Origin: JAFEDN01 sp963795715
GTDB taxonomy: Bacteria > Pseudomonadota > Gammaproteobacteria > Coxiellales > Coxiellaceae
Reading direction: 5' to 3'
Length of the DNA stretch: 64,000 bases
NCBI GenBank assembly: GCA_963795715.1
Contig: CAWCIY010000002.1
Coordinates: forward strand, 1,860,001 to 1,924,000
Both the position numbers and the translations under genes were made by a program. Position 1 is the stretch's first letter. The number at the start of each line of letters is the position of its first letter. Below the pieces are notes generated by a model. The model was not told where the DNA came from and searched no databases. It worked only from the letters and a program-made list of their open reading frames with translations. Of this stretch, positions 47,271-57,226 are shown piece after piece.

Positions 47271-47324
47271 AAAGATCTTTATTGAAAATAGGACGCGCTG
47301 TTGAAAATAAAAAGGAGTAATCGT

Positions 47325-47693
47325 ATGTACCGCACCAGCATCGGCATTAAAGATGCCGACTTTAGCACAATTAAAGCTTATGCAGCGAAAAAATCATTCT
47401 TGCTAGCTGACTATATTCGGCATCTGATCACCATTGGATTAAAAGTAGAAACCGCGGCGGAAAATCAATTTCAAGGTACAAGTCCTTCAAACCTGGATCC
47501 ACTAAACCCGGATCCATTTTTTAAAAACAGGATGATTTGCGAACTTGAGTCCCGTTATTTAATACGCTATTTGATCAAGCATGGTTTTCAAGAAAGCATG
47601 GAACAGCGGGCTGCTTTTTTAAAAGAGGCTAAACAAAAGGCAAGCGTCACAGTCGAGCAATTATTGGAATCTCCACAAGATAATTTGGATTGA
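47325..47693 (+). CDS. Probable relaxosome accessory / RHH-type protein
   Basis: 122 residues from the ATG at 47325, chosen because AAAAGGAG lies 7 bases upstream; 47301 is the longest start. MYRTSIGIKDADFSTIKAYAAKKSFLLADYIRHLITIGL fits a strand plus two helices (RHH fold). The middle contains repeated DPLNPDP, and the C-terminus is helical. Its position between the candidate oriT and the relaxase gene, converging with traI over a 5-bp gap, suggests a TraY/MobC-like accessory role and autoregulation (inference). Confidence 0.6.
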   Translation: MYRTSIGIKDADFSTIKAYAAKKSFLLADYIRHLITIGLKVETAAENQFQGTSPSNLDPLNPDPFFKNRMICELESRYLIRYLIKHGFQESMEQRAAFLKEAKQKASVTVEQLLESPQDNLD

Positions 47694-47698
47694 TTGGG

Positions 47699-50600
47699 TT
47701 AAAGTTCGTGACTCTGTTCTAATTCTTTTTTTGCTTTCTTAGCGAACTGAGCCGGCTTTTTTTTAGAATCATTGGTTTTGTTCAGCTCATGACTGCTTAT
47801 TTTATGGGAATTTTCTGGTGAATTCATCGCTTTGAAAATGAGATAAGCTTCTTGTTGTATCTGATAGGTTTGAATAACCTCTGCCTTTTGGAATTCTTGT
47901 TTAACCTGATTAAACGCACTATTTGGCGATAGGGATTTATTCTTGTAATCCCCATAAGGGATGATATTTTCCATCGCTTTTTTAACGGCTTCAGGCCCTT
48001 GTTGTTGCAGAATATCATTATAGTCCTGACCGGCGATATGGGGCTTAGCTATCCAAACGGTTTTTCCTTGTTCTTGCAGCTTGTGAGCAGCTAAATGGAT
48101 GAGCTGATCGGTGTGAGGATTATGGCCATCGTTATCTAAACACAACACAATATGAGGCGCAGTTTTGGCTGAATCGATGTTTTTAAAATTGGATTTACCC
48201 AAAGTAACTCTGACGTCAGCTTCTTTAAGCGCTAAGTAAACGCTAAGCGCCGTCTCTGGGCCTTCGGCCAAATAAGTCGTCGATTGCAAACGAATATCTT
48301 TTGGTCTCATCAGTGCAACGGACGCTTGCGATGGTTGGCCCCAAGTTTGTTTTTTTACTAGCACATCCGCTTTGTCAGCCGTTTCTCGATCTAAAAAAAT
48401 GGCTTGAACCGCTTGAATTTGATCAGCTCTGTTTTTGGCGACTACCAGCAAAGCCGGATGAATCGCTTCATTTTTTCTGGAATAAATACCAGGGTGGAAA
48501 CGCACATTATCAGGGAAATGATCCAGCATAATACTCCTGTGCTCGCGCAGATATCGTTCAGCGAGAGTACCGGCCACCGGTTGGCTTTCCTGCGCCAGTT
48601 GGCGGGCGTATTGTAAACTCCGTCGCTGTTCCTGCGTTAGCGTTTTTGAAGCCGCTGCGGGCGCTTTTGCGGCTTTTCTTGGCGAGGATTGGATACTGTC
48701 CTGGACACTTAAATCATCGGGTGAAGATCCCAATAATCTCACAGCTTCTTGTAAAACCGCCTGAAAATCTTGCTGGATATCTAAGTTCTTTTGCAGCGCA
48801 ATCAAGCCCAACAAATTGCCACCTTGACCGGTTTGAAAATCATGCCACAGGCCTCGCTTGTCGCCGGAGAGGGTGACAATTAAACTACCTTGATAGGTGC
48901 CATAGCGATATTGGCCGGCGGTTTTGGTTTTTGGTTCGCCCATCAACCGTTCTATAATGACCTCCGCCTGGTCGGTCAATACGGCGCTGATCCGTTGAGC
49001 ATCGAGTCGAGGAGCCGGTTTTATTTTTAAAGACTGATTTTCTGTCAAAGCCAATTCTTTGGTTCGCAAGGAATTGGTAGGATATACCTTCTGAGGATTT
49101 ACGGAATTTAATGCGCCTTCTATATTTTTTTTGGTTTCAATGCGCGAAATTTCTCCCATAATTTCCAGTGCACTAGATTTAAAACCGGGGTTACTCATCA
49201 CCGCCGCAAATAATGCGGCTTTATCATCGGTATATAACGTTAGCGAATGCACAGCGCGAGTCAGTGCAACCAGCAAGGAGGGCTGGCTGGTCAGTTGCGG
49301 GCGATAACTTTCTGCGTTAATCAGTACTTCGGAGATTGTTTTGCCCTGCGCACTGTAACCGGTCATGGCGTAAGCATGATCCCAATGTTGAAGTCTGGGA
49401 CTATTCAATTCTAAGTTTATCGGCGCACCTTGTGTAATCAGTCCTTGTTCCGTCAATACCAATGAACGAACGACAGCGCCTTTAGCATGGACTGATTCGA
49501 CGCGAGCTAACTCCGGGCTAAGCAATCCCAAGGCTTCGTCGGTTCGCGTCCAACGGATCAGATCACCAGCCATCAATTCACGGGTTTCTTTTTGGTAGAC
49601 TTCAACACCTACACGCTGACCACTTTGCCAAACCGGCGGTTTCCAATAAATTGGTTCACGTTCAGGATGAATTAATTCTAAACGGTGATGTTCGGTTAAC
49701 ACCGTTTTAATCGTCCAATAATCTCCTTTTTGAATCCCTAGTGCCGGATCGCCACCGTTAAAGCGCAGGATATCCCCTTGTTGATAATACATCACTTGGC
49801 TACGCTCCACTTCACTCAATTGGCACGCTACTAAAATTGAAGTGACGACAGCTTCCCCAGTTAGTTCGCCGCTTTGACGAAGCCCTTCTCGGATTAGCGC
49901 ATTTTGTAAAACCCGATCTCGATTGCCAAAAGTAATAATCAACGTTTGAGCGCGTCGATCAGCATCACGACTCAGATAATCGGCAGCAATTTTTTCCAGG
50001 CGTGTTTGCCGATCATCCAGACGTTGATCTTCAATTCGATAAGAACCGACTTCAATAATATTTTTTTCGAGAATATTAAATACTTGCGCAAAGTCTTTTT
50101 GATAAACAGCCTGCACGGCGGCCCGCAAAGTAGGATCTTTTTGCCGAGTGATAAGATTTAAAATCAATGTCGATAAGCCCACCTGCTGCAAAATAGCAAA
50201 CGGTTTGCCGGCGTCGATAGCCGTATACTGATGAATATCGCCCACCAGCAAAGCTCGCGTATTCAGTTGCTTAACAGCCACTAAAAAATCATGCAAGCGC
50301 CGATTCGAAATCATGGAAGATTCGTCCACAACCAATAAGCGATTTTGAAACTCTTCGGGCTTTAATTTACCGCTAGCGAATTCTAATAGAAATCGATCCA
50401 ATGTTTTGCCGCTCAATGCCCGCTCTCTAATTTCTTTGACGGCCGTATGAGTTGGAGCCAAGCATAATAAAGCTTGTTGATTGTCTTTAAGTAATCCCTG
50501 AATATGTTGTAAAGCCTCTACATGCTGCAGCATCGTGGTCTTGCCCGTGCCGGCAAAACCCTGCAAGAGAACAAATCGATCGGTTTGGGTGGCCAATTCT

Positions 50601-53600
50601 TTTAAAACACGGCTATGCTCAGCGCTGGGTTGTGTTTTTTGCAGATAATTTTCCACGATTGAAGACTCAACCCACAAAGGAACAACACCGCGCTCCGCTT
50701 GAGCCAATCCCACTATTTGACGTTCCAATGTTAAAGCTTCTTTGGTAGTCCAACGTGTACCATTCTGCGAATAAACACCACGAATCAGATCGCCGCTTTT
50801 TTCAGCCTTCAGAACAGCTCGCTCTAATTCCTCCAAATTCACATCACCTAAAATGTGGGTGAGCGCTACCGTCATGACTTCTTTATGGGCAAATGCTGCT
50901 TCTTTTTCACTTAAATAAGCCAACGCATAACGTACTGCTGCCGCCGCCTTAGCTTCAGATTCCGGTATAGATAAAGATTGTTGATAATGACTCAAAGTTT
51001 TTTGCACTGCTTTTTCAATCCATTGCACATGATCTACAGATGAATCAGAGTTGATTTGAGCTGAGCGAGGTAGTAAAGCTTCAATCGCAGAAAGTTTATC
51101 GCCGGTATGTTTCTGCAAAGTGGTTAAAAGCTGCGATTTATTTTCGGTATAAATCCAAGCTTGTGAATCGGCTTTGGCTAGAATCTGATAAAAAGCGCGT
51201 TGATGGCTTTGACGAGAGCCGCTGTTTTGATAAGCAATCACGATTTGAGCCGATGATGCCGTGAACTGCGAGGGAGTAATAGCGTAACCATAATCAAAGT
51301 GACGATGCGACATTTCAGATAAAGTCATCGCTGGTAAAACCTTTCCATTAGCATTTTTAAGAATGAAATTTTTTTCATTCAAAGCGGTTACTATAAAAGC
51401 TTGACCTTTCATTATCCTTAATTTTTTATCTGAACGGCGACAAATGAGCACTTCTCCTTCCGCAATCATCCGCTGTTCTGCATTAAAAACTTCGATAGCT
51501 CCTTCAGAAAGTTTATGTGGGTTCCAACGAATCGGCTTATTTTTTCTATCCAGAAAAATCAATTCATTGTTTTGTTTATCCACCGCCTGAATTTCGCGGT
51601 AGTCACCTTGTTGAACTTTTAAAGATCGGTATTCTTTATGAAATAGAATCCATTGGCCGACTTGATAATGATGCGCTTGTTGTTGTTCAGCCAGTCGGAA
51701 GTAATGCGGCAATAACACCACAATCGATTGTTCATGACCACCGATGATATTTTTTTGTTTGAGCGCTTCCCGAATACTGATATTTAAATCTTGTGCAGAC
51801 GCTGTCGTCGGCGCTAGCACAACTGTCTGCGCCCGTTCTTCCTGGGATAGAGCAGCGACATGAGCCGCCATTGCTTCACGTCTTTGAGCAGGATCTTCGA
51901 TAGCTAAAATACGATGATCAATTTTATTCATAGCCGCTACAATATTCTGTTGCAAAGAATCCTGTAACGCCGATTTTAAATATTCCGGTTTTTGACGATG
52001 ATTTTGCGTCAAATGCGCAGCTAATACGCCATGAGACAGTAATTGGATAAACGGCGTTCCCGCCCGCCAGGTAATCATCGATTTGGAATCGCCGATTAAA
52101 ATCAGTCGTCCATTTAATCGCTCGACTTGATTCACTAAAGCGTTCAATTGCTGGGAAGACAATTGCGTGGCGTTTTCAACTAATAGTAAGGGCTTAGTTT
52201 GCAGCCATCTCTCTACAGCATTCATTTTCTCCTGGCGTTTTAAAAAACCATAAACGGTTTCAATCTGCTGTTTATCGAAACATTTTTTTAACCATTCTTG
52301 AAGATTAGCCGGTGTTTTTTGCAATTGTGCTTTTAATTCCAAGGTTTCAGTTTGTCGATGAGTTAACACGATGGGTTGATAACCAGCTATTTTTCCCAGC
52401 GTCATCATTGGTGAAAGTAAATGTGTTTTACCTGAACCCGTGGAGCCGTCTAATACCATCAGCATCTTATCGCTGGAAAACAAAGTCTTTATAGCTTGCT
52501 GCTGTTCTTTTGTTAAATCGGCATGTTCATGCAAAAAATGCTTTAAAGTTTCTGGTGTAACCAGTGGACTTTGGCTGACATGAGTGTGATTAATTGTTTG
52601 TAGCAATGATCTTTCAGCATTTAACAAAGCCGGTGTGGTATAGTGATGATCGCCGCGATGTTGAGCATCTGTTGTTAGCAAAATCAATTCACCGTTTTTT
52701 TGAGTGGCTTCTAGTGCATTAAAAAATTCAATAATTGGAACATCGCCAAGCGTATAATAGAGAGCTTTTGTCAAAATTTCCGTTTCACGCAAAGCCACTT
52801 GAGTTTCCGAAAGATGAGCGATGGCCTCTCGAATAGCCTGTTGCGCCAATGGGGAAATTTGGCCGGTCGTTACAGAACCAGGTTCAGCAACTGAAGATTG
52901 CACACGCTCAATAGCCGCTGTCTTGGCTTGCTGCGCTTCCTGCGCCGGCAGCAAACCACGTAAAGCCGCTTTGGTTTCCCAGATTTCTTTTAAAGCATCC
53001 CGAGCTATTTCTTGTTTAGGCCGTCGAGTTTTTAACGTCGCCAATTCCGCCGCTTTAGCGCCGGATAAACCTTCTTTACCCAACCAGGCTTCAATCTCAC
53101 GACGGCGCTCTGAATAAAGCTGAATACTTTCTTTAGAAATTCCGGCGATTTCAAAGAATCCGTAAGCCCCGGTTTTCTCTACGGTGTAACCTAAATCCCG
53201 CATTTCATAGGCTAATTCAGCACGAAAAACCGCGCCATAATATTTCTGATAACGACGCACCGATTCCAAAAAGCCGTCCGGTACTTGATCGACATGTTCC
53301 CGATAACTACCTAACTGTGAAGACAGCGACCGCCACTTCCCATCCCGCCGGAGCGTCATATTCATTACCACGCAATGTGTATGAAGCTGAGGATCTCCTC
53401 CTCGGGAAAGATCATGCAAAAAACGGGCGACCACCAATTGTCCTGTGCGTTCAGTCATTAAAACGCCTTCTTTCATCACCCGTGTTTTAGCCTGCTCACG
53501 TTCGATTAAACCCAGCACCTTGTCTGTCGCTTTTTCAATTGCTTGAATAATTCGATCATCTTCTCCCATTAATGCTAAAATTGAAACGGATTTAGGAACA

Positions 53601-53884
53601 CTGAAAGTTAAATCGAAACCAGGACGATGTTTAATTTCACCATCTACTTTTTTACCCAATTGCTGATCGCCGGGTAAACGGCCTTGTAATAATTCGGTAA
53701 AGCGGGAAGGATCCACCGGCCCGGATAGCCCCAATGATTGCGCCCCGATTCCCCACCATTGGCTGCGATCCTGAGCTATACTATTTTCTTCGGTGTAATA
53801 ATTATCATGTCCCATAAAATAATGGGCGGCTTGTTCAACGTTTTTTATGGCTTTGGTAGACAGCATAGTTTTTCTGTTCTTCAT
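47699..53884 (-). CDS. traI: TraI/TrwC-type (MobF) conjugative relaxase-helicase with C-terminal primase/TOPRIM part
   Basis: 2061 residues. The N-terminal relaxase has the tyrosine pair Y29-Y30 (GHDNYYTEE) and histidines H157, H168 and H170 (FLHDLSRGGDPQLHTH) that bind the metal. Two helicase-like blocks follow, with Walker A motifs DGSTGSGKT (about 480) and GFAGTGKTTM (about 1110). From about 1640 comes a zinc-free primase-like domain (GLWHDFQTGQGGNLLGLI) and a TOPRIM-type segment (TYLAEGPETALSVYLAL, IVLCLDNDGHN). It nicks at oriT, stays bound to the strand and unwinds it during transfer. The C-terminal fusion may prime synthesis in the recipient. The start overlaps the traD stop (TAATG), so the two are coupled. 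Confidence 0.95.
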   Translation of the reverse strand: MKNRKTMLSTKAIKNVEQAAHYFMGHDNYYTEENSIAQDRSQWWGIGAQSLGLSGPVDPSRFTELLQGRLPGDQQLGKKVDGEIKHRPGFDLTFSVPKSVSILALMGEDDRIIQAIEKATDKVLGLIEREQAKTRVMKEGVLMTERTGQLVVARFLHDLSRGGDPQLHTHCVVMNMTLRRDGKWRSLSSQLGSYREHVDQVPDGFLESVRRYQKYYGAVFRAELAYEMRDLGYTVEKTGAYGFFEIAGISKESIQLYSERRREIEAWLGKEGLSGAKAAELATLKTRRPKQEIARDALKEIWETKAALRGLLPAQEAQQAKTAAIERVQSSVAEPGSVTTGQISPLAQQAIREAIAHLSETQVALRETEILTKALYYTLGDVPIIEFFNALEATQKNGELILLTTDAQHRGDHHYTTPALLNAERSLLQTINHTHVSQSPLVTPETLKHFLHEHADLTKEQQQAIKTLFSSDKMLMVLDGSTGSGKTHLLSPMMTLGKIAGYQPIVLTHRQTETLELKAQLQKTPANLQEWLKKCFDKQQIETVYGFLKRQEKMNAVERWLQTKPLLLVENATQLSSQQLNALVNQVERLNGRLILIGDSKSMITWRAGTPFIQLLSHGVLAAHLTQNHRQKPEYLKSALQDSLQQNIVAAMNKIDHRILAIEDPAQRREAMAAHVAALSQEERAQTVVLAPTTASAQDLNISIREALKQKNIIGGHEQSIVVLLPHYFRLAEQQQAHHYQVGQWILFHKEYRSLKVQQGDYREIQAVDKQNNELIFLDRKNKPIRWNPHKLSEGAIEVFNAEQRMIAEGEVLICRRSDKKLRIMKGQAFIVTALNEKNFILKNANGKVLPAMTLSEMSHRHFDYGYAITPSQFTASSAQIVIAYQNSGSRQSHQRAFYQILAKADSQAWIYTENKSQLLTTLQKHTGDKLSAIEALLPRSAQINSDSSVDHVQWIEKAVQKTLSHYQQSLSIPESEAKAAAAVRYALAYLSEKEAAFAHKEVMTVALTHILGDVNLEELERAVLKAEKSGDLIRGVYSQNGTRWTTKEALTLERQIVGLAQAERGVVPLWVESSIVENYLQKTQPSAEHSRVLKELATQTDRFVLLQGFAGTGKTTMLQHVEALQHIQGLLKDNQQALLCLAPTHTAVKEIRERALSGKTLDRFLLEFASGKLKPEEFQNRLLVVDESSMISNRRLHDFLVAVKQLNTRALLVGDIHQYTAIDAGKPFAILQQVGLSTLILNLITRQKDPTLRAAVQAVYQKDFAQVFNILEKNIIEVGSYRIEDQRLDDRQTRLEKIAADYLSRDADRRAQTLIITFGNRDRVLQNALIREGLRQSGELTGEAVVTSILVACQLSEVERSQVMYYQQGDILRFNGGDPALGIQKGDYWTIKTVLTEHHRLELIHPEREPIYWKPPVWQSGQRVGVEVYQKETRELMAGDLIRWTRTDEALGLLSPELARVESVHAKGAVVRSLVLTEQGLITQGAPINLELNSPRLQHWDHAYAMTGYSAQGKTISEVLINAESYRPQLTSQPSLLVALTRAVHSLTLYTDDKAALFAAVMSNPGFKSSALEIMGEISRIETKKNIEGALNSVNPQKVYPTNSLRTKELALTENQSLKIKPAPRLDAQRISAVLTDQAEVIIERLMGEPKTKTAGQYRYGTYQGSLIVTLSGDKRGLWHDFQTGQGGNLLGLIALQKNLDIQQDFQAVLQEAVRLLGSSPDDLSVQDSIQSSPRKAAKAPAAASKTLTQEQRRSLQYARQLAQESQPVAGTLAERYLREHRSIMLDHFPDNVRFHPGIYSRKNEAIHPALLVVAKNRADQIQAVQAIFLDRETADKADVLVKKQTWGQPSQASVALMRPKDIRLQSTTYLAEGPETALSVYLALKEADVRVTLGKSNFKNIDSAKTAPHIVLCLDNDGHNPHTDQLIHLAAHKLQEQGKTVWIAKPHIAGQDYNDILQQQGPEAVKKAMENIIPYGDYKNKSLSPNSAFNQVKQEFQKAEVIQTYQIQQEAYLIFKAMNSPENSHKISSHELNKTNDSKKKPAQFAKKAKKELEQSHEL

Positions 53885-55791
53885 TACTCAAACAAATCTT
53901 TATCAGAGGATGTCTCTGCAGATTCAGCAGTTTTATCCAGTTTCTGAGTAACCGCTGTTGTCTTTTTTTCAGTTTTCGTTTTGGTTTTTTCTTTTTGTTC
54001 AATGTTTGAGGCAGTGCGATTTTCTTTAAAATGATCGATATTTTCTGTAATTTCTTGACGCAATGGATCAGGATTAAAATCTTTCACCACAAACGGCGGT
54101 TGAATTTTCGGTCTTTGTTCAGCTTTCAAAGTTAAACGCGAGATGGGATACTGACCGGGTAAACGCACATAACAAGCTAAATTTTCCAATTTCAGAATTT
54201 CCGCAGCCGGTACGACAGGTTTTTGTACTTCCACTCTTTGAATCGATACGCCGTCGCGAATCGTGTTGGCTCCATAAGAAATCCCTTCGCGAACTTCCTC
54301 AATCGTGGTTTCACCTAAATTTCGCGCAGACCATTGCGCTATTTCGGGATCTGGCGCTCTAAATAAAAATCGGGTATTTAACAGAGAGGAAATTTCCCGC
54401 CCACCTTCAAAACCATAAGTTTTGGCAAGTTGAGCGATACTTTGCACGCCGACCACAAAACAACCACCAAATTTTCGCGCCTCCGCCAATGCACTGGTGA
54501 GATAAGGCAATTGTTGTAGGCTGCCTAATTCATCTAAAATCACCCAAATTCGACGTTCAGGATTTTCCGGCAAGCTCAGCAAAGCGTTGATAGCGATATC
54601 CAGCCACGCGGTGATTAATGGTTTTAACGATTCATGCCGATCACCCAGAGAGCTGATAAACAACCATTCCAGCGTTTGATCCAGCGTCATCCATTGTCGA
54701 ATCGAAAACGGATTATTTTGGTCGCTGATATAACAAAGTGATTTTAAATAAGTGGCTAATACGGATTTTATCGAAATAGCTGTTTTCTCGGCTTTTTCCG
54801 ACATCAAACTTTCTGCTTCTGTGCCACGCAATAGCGACTGTAATTGACCAACGTCTGCAGTCAGTAAATAACGCAGCAAAGGCAAAATTTGAGGTTTCTC
54901 ATTTTGTCTTAACCGAAACGCACTGGCTGCAAAAATTGTTCTGGCGGCATTGACCCAAAAAGGATCTTGCGCCGTTGCAGACATGGGAATTAATGCAGCG
55001 GCTAAATTATCAAAATCTGCTTTATCTCGACACTCTGCCCAAATACTCCAATCCGATCCTCGTTGATCCAAAGGATTGAGTAGTCGATCCTGTCCTGGAT
55101 GATAAAACTGACTGACCAGATTACAACTTTTATCATAAATGACTGCTCGTTCACCGCGCCGGCGAATATGATCCAATAGCGATTTAATAATGGTAGACTT
55201 ACCCGTGCCGGTAGTGCCATGCACCAGGATGTGCTGCAGCTCAGCAGATTTTGGCAATGGCAATTGTTCTGCGCCAAAAATTAAATCTGAAGCTTTACAT
55301 TCTTTAATCAAAATTTTCTTGACCGCGGCAGCTTCTTTAAATTGATCACCTTTAATGGGTTGATTAGCCGTATAAGACTCGCCGCGTCTTTTCAACCAAA
55401 TTAAAACAATGACAATCAGTAACCCCCAAGAAATCAGCCCCCCATAAAAACTTTTATAAAGCGATTCCTGCAGGTTCTGAACGGTTTCCATCACGAAAGG
55501 TGCATGAACTATCTGGCCTGAAGTCACCTGAATTTGCTGTCCACTTGGAAAAATAAAGTGTTGAGGGAAATGACTGCTGTTGAAAAATAGATGAAATTCA
55601 GCCGACAACCATTGACGGCCAATACAACGCTGATCTGCTTCAGTAGTTAGAAAAAACCAACTTAACATAAATAACGCAGCCAGCGGCAACGTCCACAAAA
55701 CTACTTTTTGCACCACTTGGGAAATCATTCGCAGATTGTGCAGAATGACCTGACCACCACGAGTGGTATTTTTAATGGATTGATTTTTCAT
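53884..55791 (-). CDS. traD: TraD-type conjugative coupling ATPase (T4CP)
   Basis: 635 residues. Two N-terminal membrane helices (about 28-48, VVLWTLPLAALFMLSWFFL, and about 138-155, LISWGLLIVIVLIWL) enclose a periplasmic segment. The cytoplasmic ATPase has Walker A HGTTGTGKST and Walker B WVILDELGS, followed by VVGVQSIAQL. The C-terminus is charged and Lys/Thr-rich, the place where TraD proteins bind the relaxosome. It hands the TraI-DNA complex to the type IV secretion channel. Forms an operon with traI (1-base overlap). Confidence 0.93.
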   Translation of the reverse strand: MKNQSIKNTTRGGQVILHNLRMISQVVQKVVLWTLPLAALFMLSWFFLTTEADQRCIGRQWLSAEFHLFFNSSHFPQHFIFPSGQQIQVTSGQIVHAPFVMETVQNLQESLYKSFYGGLISWGLLIVIVLIWLKRRGESYTANQPIKGDQFKEAAAVKKILIKECKASDLIFGAEQLPLPKSAELQHILVHGTTGTGKSTIIKSLLDHIRRRGERAVIYDKSCNLVSQFYHPGQDRLLNPLDQRGSDWSIWAECRDKADFDNLAAALIPMSATAQDPFWVNAARTIFAASAFRLRQNEKPQILPLLRYLLTADVGQLQSLLRGTEAESLMSEKAEKTAISIKSVLATYLKSLCYISDQNNPFSIRQWMTLDQTLEWLFISSLGDRHESLKPLITAWLDIAINALLSLPENPERRIWVILDELGSLQQLPYLTSALAEARKFGGCFVVGVQSIAQLAKTYGFEGGREISSLLNTRFLFRAPDPEIAQWSARNLGETTIEEVREGISYGANTIRDGVSIQRVEVQKPVVPAAEILKLENLACYVRLPGQYPISRLTLKAEQRPKIQPPFVVKDFNPDPLRQEITENIDHFKENRTASNIEQKEKTKTKTEKKTTAVTQKLDKTAESAETSSDKDLFE

Positions 55792-55815
55792 GCACTGCCT
55801 ACACCTTGAAAAAAC

Positions 55816-55843
55816 TTGACAAAGTAGTTATTTGTATTACAAT
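55816..55843 (+). promoter_or_regulatory. Promoter of the toxin-antitoxin operon
   Basis: TTGACA (55816-55821), a 16-bp spacer and TACAAT (55838-55843), a near-consensus sigma-70 promoter 31 bp before the antitoxin ATG. It points away from traD. Confidence 0.7.
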
Positions 55844-55873
55844 TAGATACATATAGAAACTGAGGAGATTACC

Positions 55874-56143
55874 ATGAGCAGACCCGCATCCTCCGAACAT
55901 AAATCGCATCGCGCTATTTCCGTGCGGCTGGACACTGATCTGGAAGCTAACATAGAGCAATGGTTGACTAAAAATCCAGGTATCCATTTGTCTCGCTTGA
56001 TCAACCTGGCAATTCGACGATTTATTAGCCAGCCGCAAACTTTGCAACCCGTATCGGTTGCGCCGGCTAAAGACACTGTGGTTAAACGTTCGATGAAGAA
56101 AATGATCCGACAACACAAAGACATGCTGGACAAGTTGAAATAA
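55874..56143 (+). CDS. RHH-type antitoxin
   Basis: 89 residues with AGGAG upstream. KSHRAISVRLDTDLEANIEQWL and IHLSRLINLAIRRFI form a ribbon-helix-helix DNA-binding domain; the basic C-terminal tail probably wraps the toxin. Its TAA is immediately followed by the ATG of the Doc-type gene. Represses its own promoter and neutralises the toxin, by analogy with Phd/Doc systems, although Phd itself has a different fold. Confidence 0.8.
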   Translation: MSRPASSEHKSHRAISVRLDTDLEANIEQWLTKNPGIHLSRLINLAIRRFISQPQTLQPVSVAPAKDTVVKRSMKKMIRQHKDMLDKLK

Positions 56144-56560
56144 ATGAAAATTCAATTGTTGGATGCTGAGCACGTTCTGACGATCAATCAAGCCGTGTGC
56201 GCACAGGAAAAGCAAACTTCGCACTGCCGAAGTCAACATGCTTTGGAAAGTGCGATCGGGGCAGCTTTTTATCCCGGGGTTTATCCTTTTCAGTATGGCG
56301 GCTTGGCTTCGGTAGCCGGTGCATTGTGCTATTTCTTGACAAAAGCACATGCATTTCTGGATGGCAACAAAAGAACGGCGGGCATTGCTTCGGCGATTTT
56401 TCTGGATATCAATGGTTATGAATTGCATTACACAATCGATATCAAAAAAAACCACAATGCCTGGGCTGAAATTGTTGAACAAGCTGCCCAATCCGCTGTT
56501 TCTAAGGAAACATTGATGAAATGGTATGAAACTCATAAAATAAGGAAAAAAACCAAATAA
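56144..56560 (+). CDS. doc: Doc-type Fic toxin (death on curing)
   Basis: 138 residues. The motif HAFLDGNKRTA (H69) is the Doc-type Fic active site, with Lys instead of the second Gly of AMP-transferases. QHALESAIGAAFYPG and GGLASVAGALCYFLTKA are the flanking conserved blocks. Doc of phage P1 phosphorylates EF-Tu and stops translation. With the antitoxin it would stabilise the element in the host. The pair sits between traD and traG on the opposite strand. Confidence 0.9.
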   Translation: MKIQLLDAEHVLTINQAVCAQEKQTSHCRSQHALESAIGAAFYPGVYPFQYGGLASVAGALCYFLTKAHAFLDGNKRTAGIASAIFLDINGYELHYTIDIKKNHNAWAEIVEQAAQSAVSKETLMKWYETHKIRKKTK

Positions 56561-56596
56561 TTTGCAGTTTCTATATTTTCTTTTCAGGAGGAAAAG

Positions 56597-57226
56597 ATGA
56601 AGCCAGAAAATAAAACCAAACAAAAGAGACATCGGATAGCCGCCGTTATCGCTATTCTGACTTTTATTATTTTTTCTTGCCTTTCTATCCATACTTTACA
56701 TCCTTGCTGGGCGATCTTTATTTTGTTAAGCGCTGCATCAGGATTCATTACAACTCAATTCATCTCTTGCGCGATTTGTTTTTTCAAATTAAAAAATTTA
56801 AAACCCCCTAGAAAAAATTTACTTCCCAATACTTTAATAAGAAAAATTAAAAGGAAAATTTTATCCTTTTCTTTTTCTATCGGCTTTTTTACTTTCTGGC
56901 TCATGATGATATTTTTCCTGCAACCGGATTCTGATGGCGTTCGTGAACCACTCCAATTCACTGGTATCTTTTTTTGGATCATTATAAATTCTGCTTTATC
57001 TTTAGTTATTTATGTTTTATTAGCCAATCTTTATACCTCGATTACCAAGATTAATTTTGTCCAAAATCCAAGAAATCATAATCATTTAGCCTCTTTGAAT
57101 GATTTTCAAGAAAATACTTTCCATACTCAACATCATAAAAATAATGCCTGGGAAGAGTGGGATCGTGATCCGATGAATCCCGCTAGTTCTGAATATCAAT
57201 CGACATATCGCCATTGGGATCATTAG
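56597..57226 (+). CDS. Small membrane protein of unknown function
   Basis: 209 residues with CAGGAGG upstream. About four membrane helices in two pairs (residues about 15-60 and 90-150), then a polar tail ending YRHWDH. Family not recognised. Its last 4 bases overlap the traG stop in convergent orientation. It may belong to the toxin-antitoxin transcript, 36 bp downstream of doc. Confidence 0.65.
   Translation: MKPENKTKQKRHRIAAVIAILTFIIFSCLSIHTLHPCWAIFILLSAASGFITTQFISCAICFFKLKNLKPPRKNLLPNTLIRKIKRKILSFSFSIGFFTFWLMMIFFLQPDSDGVREPLQFTGIFFWIIINSALSLVIYVLLANLYTSITKINFVQNPRNHNHLASLNDFQENTFHTQHHKNNAWEEWDRDPMNPASSEYQSTYRHWDH

Noticed and set aside
55799..56692. 297-residue reverse frame
   Set aside because: Antisense to the RHH antitoxin and doc genes, which have promoter, ribosome binding site and clear motifs.
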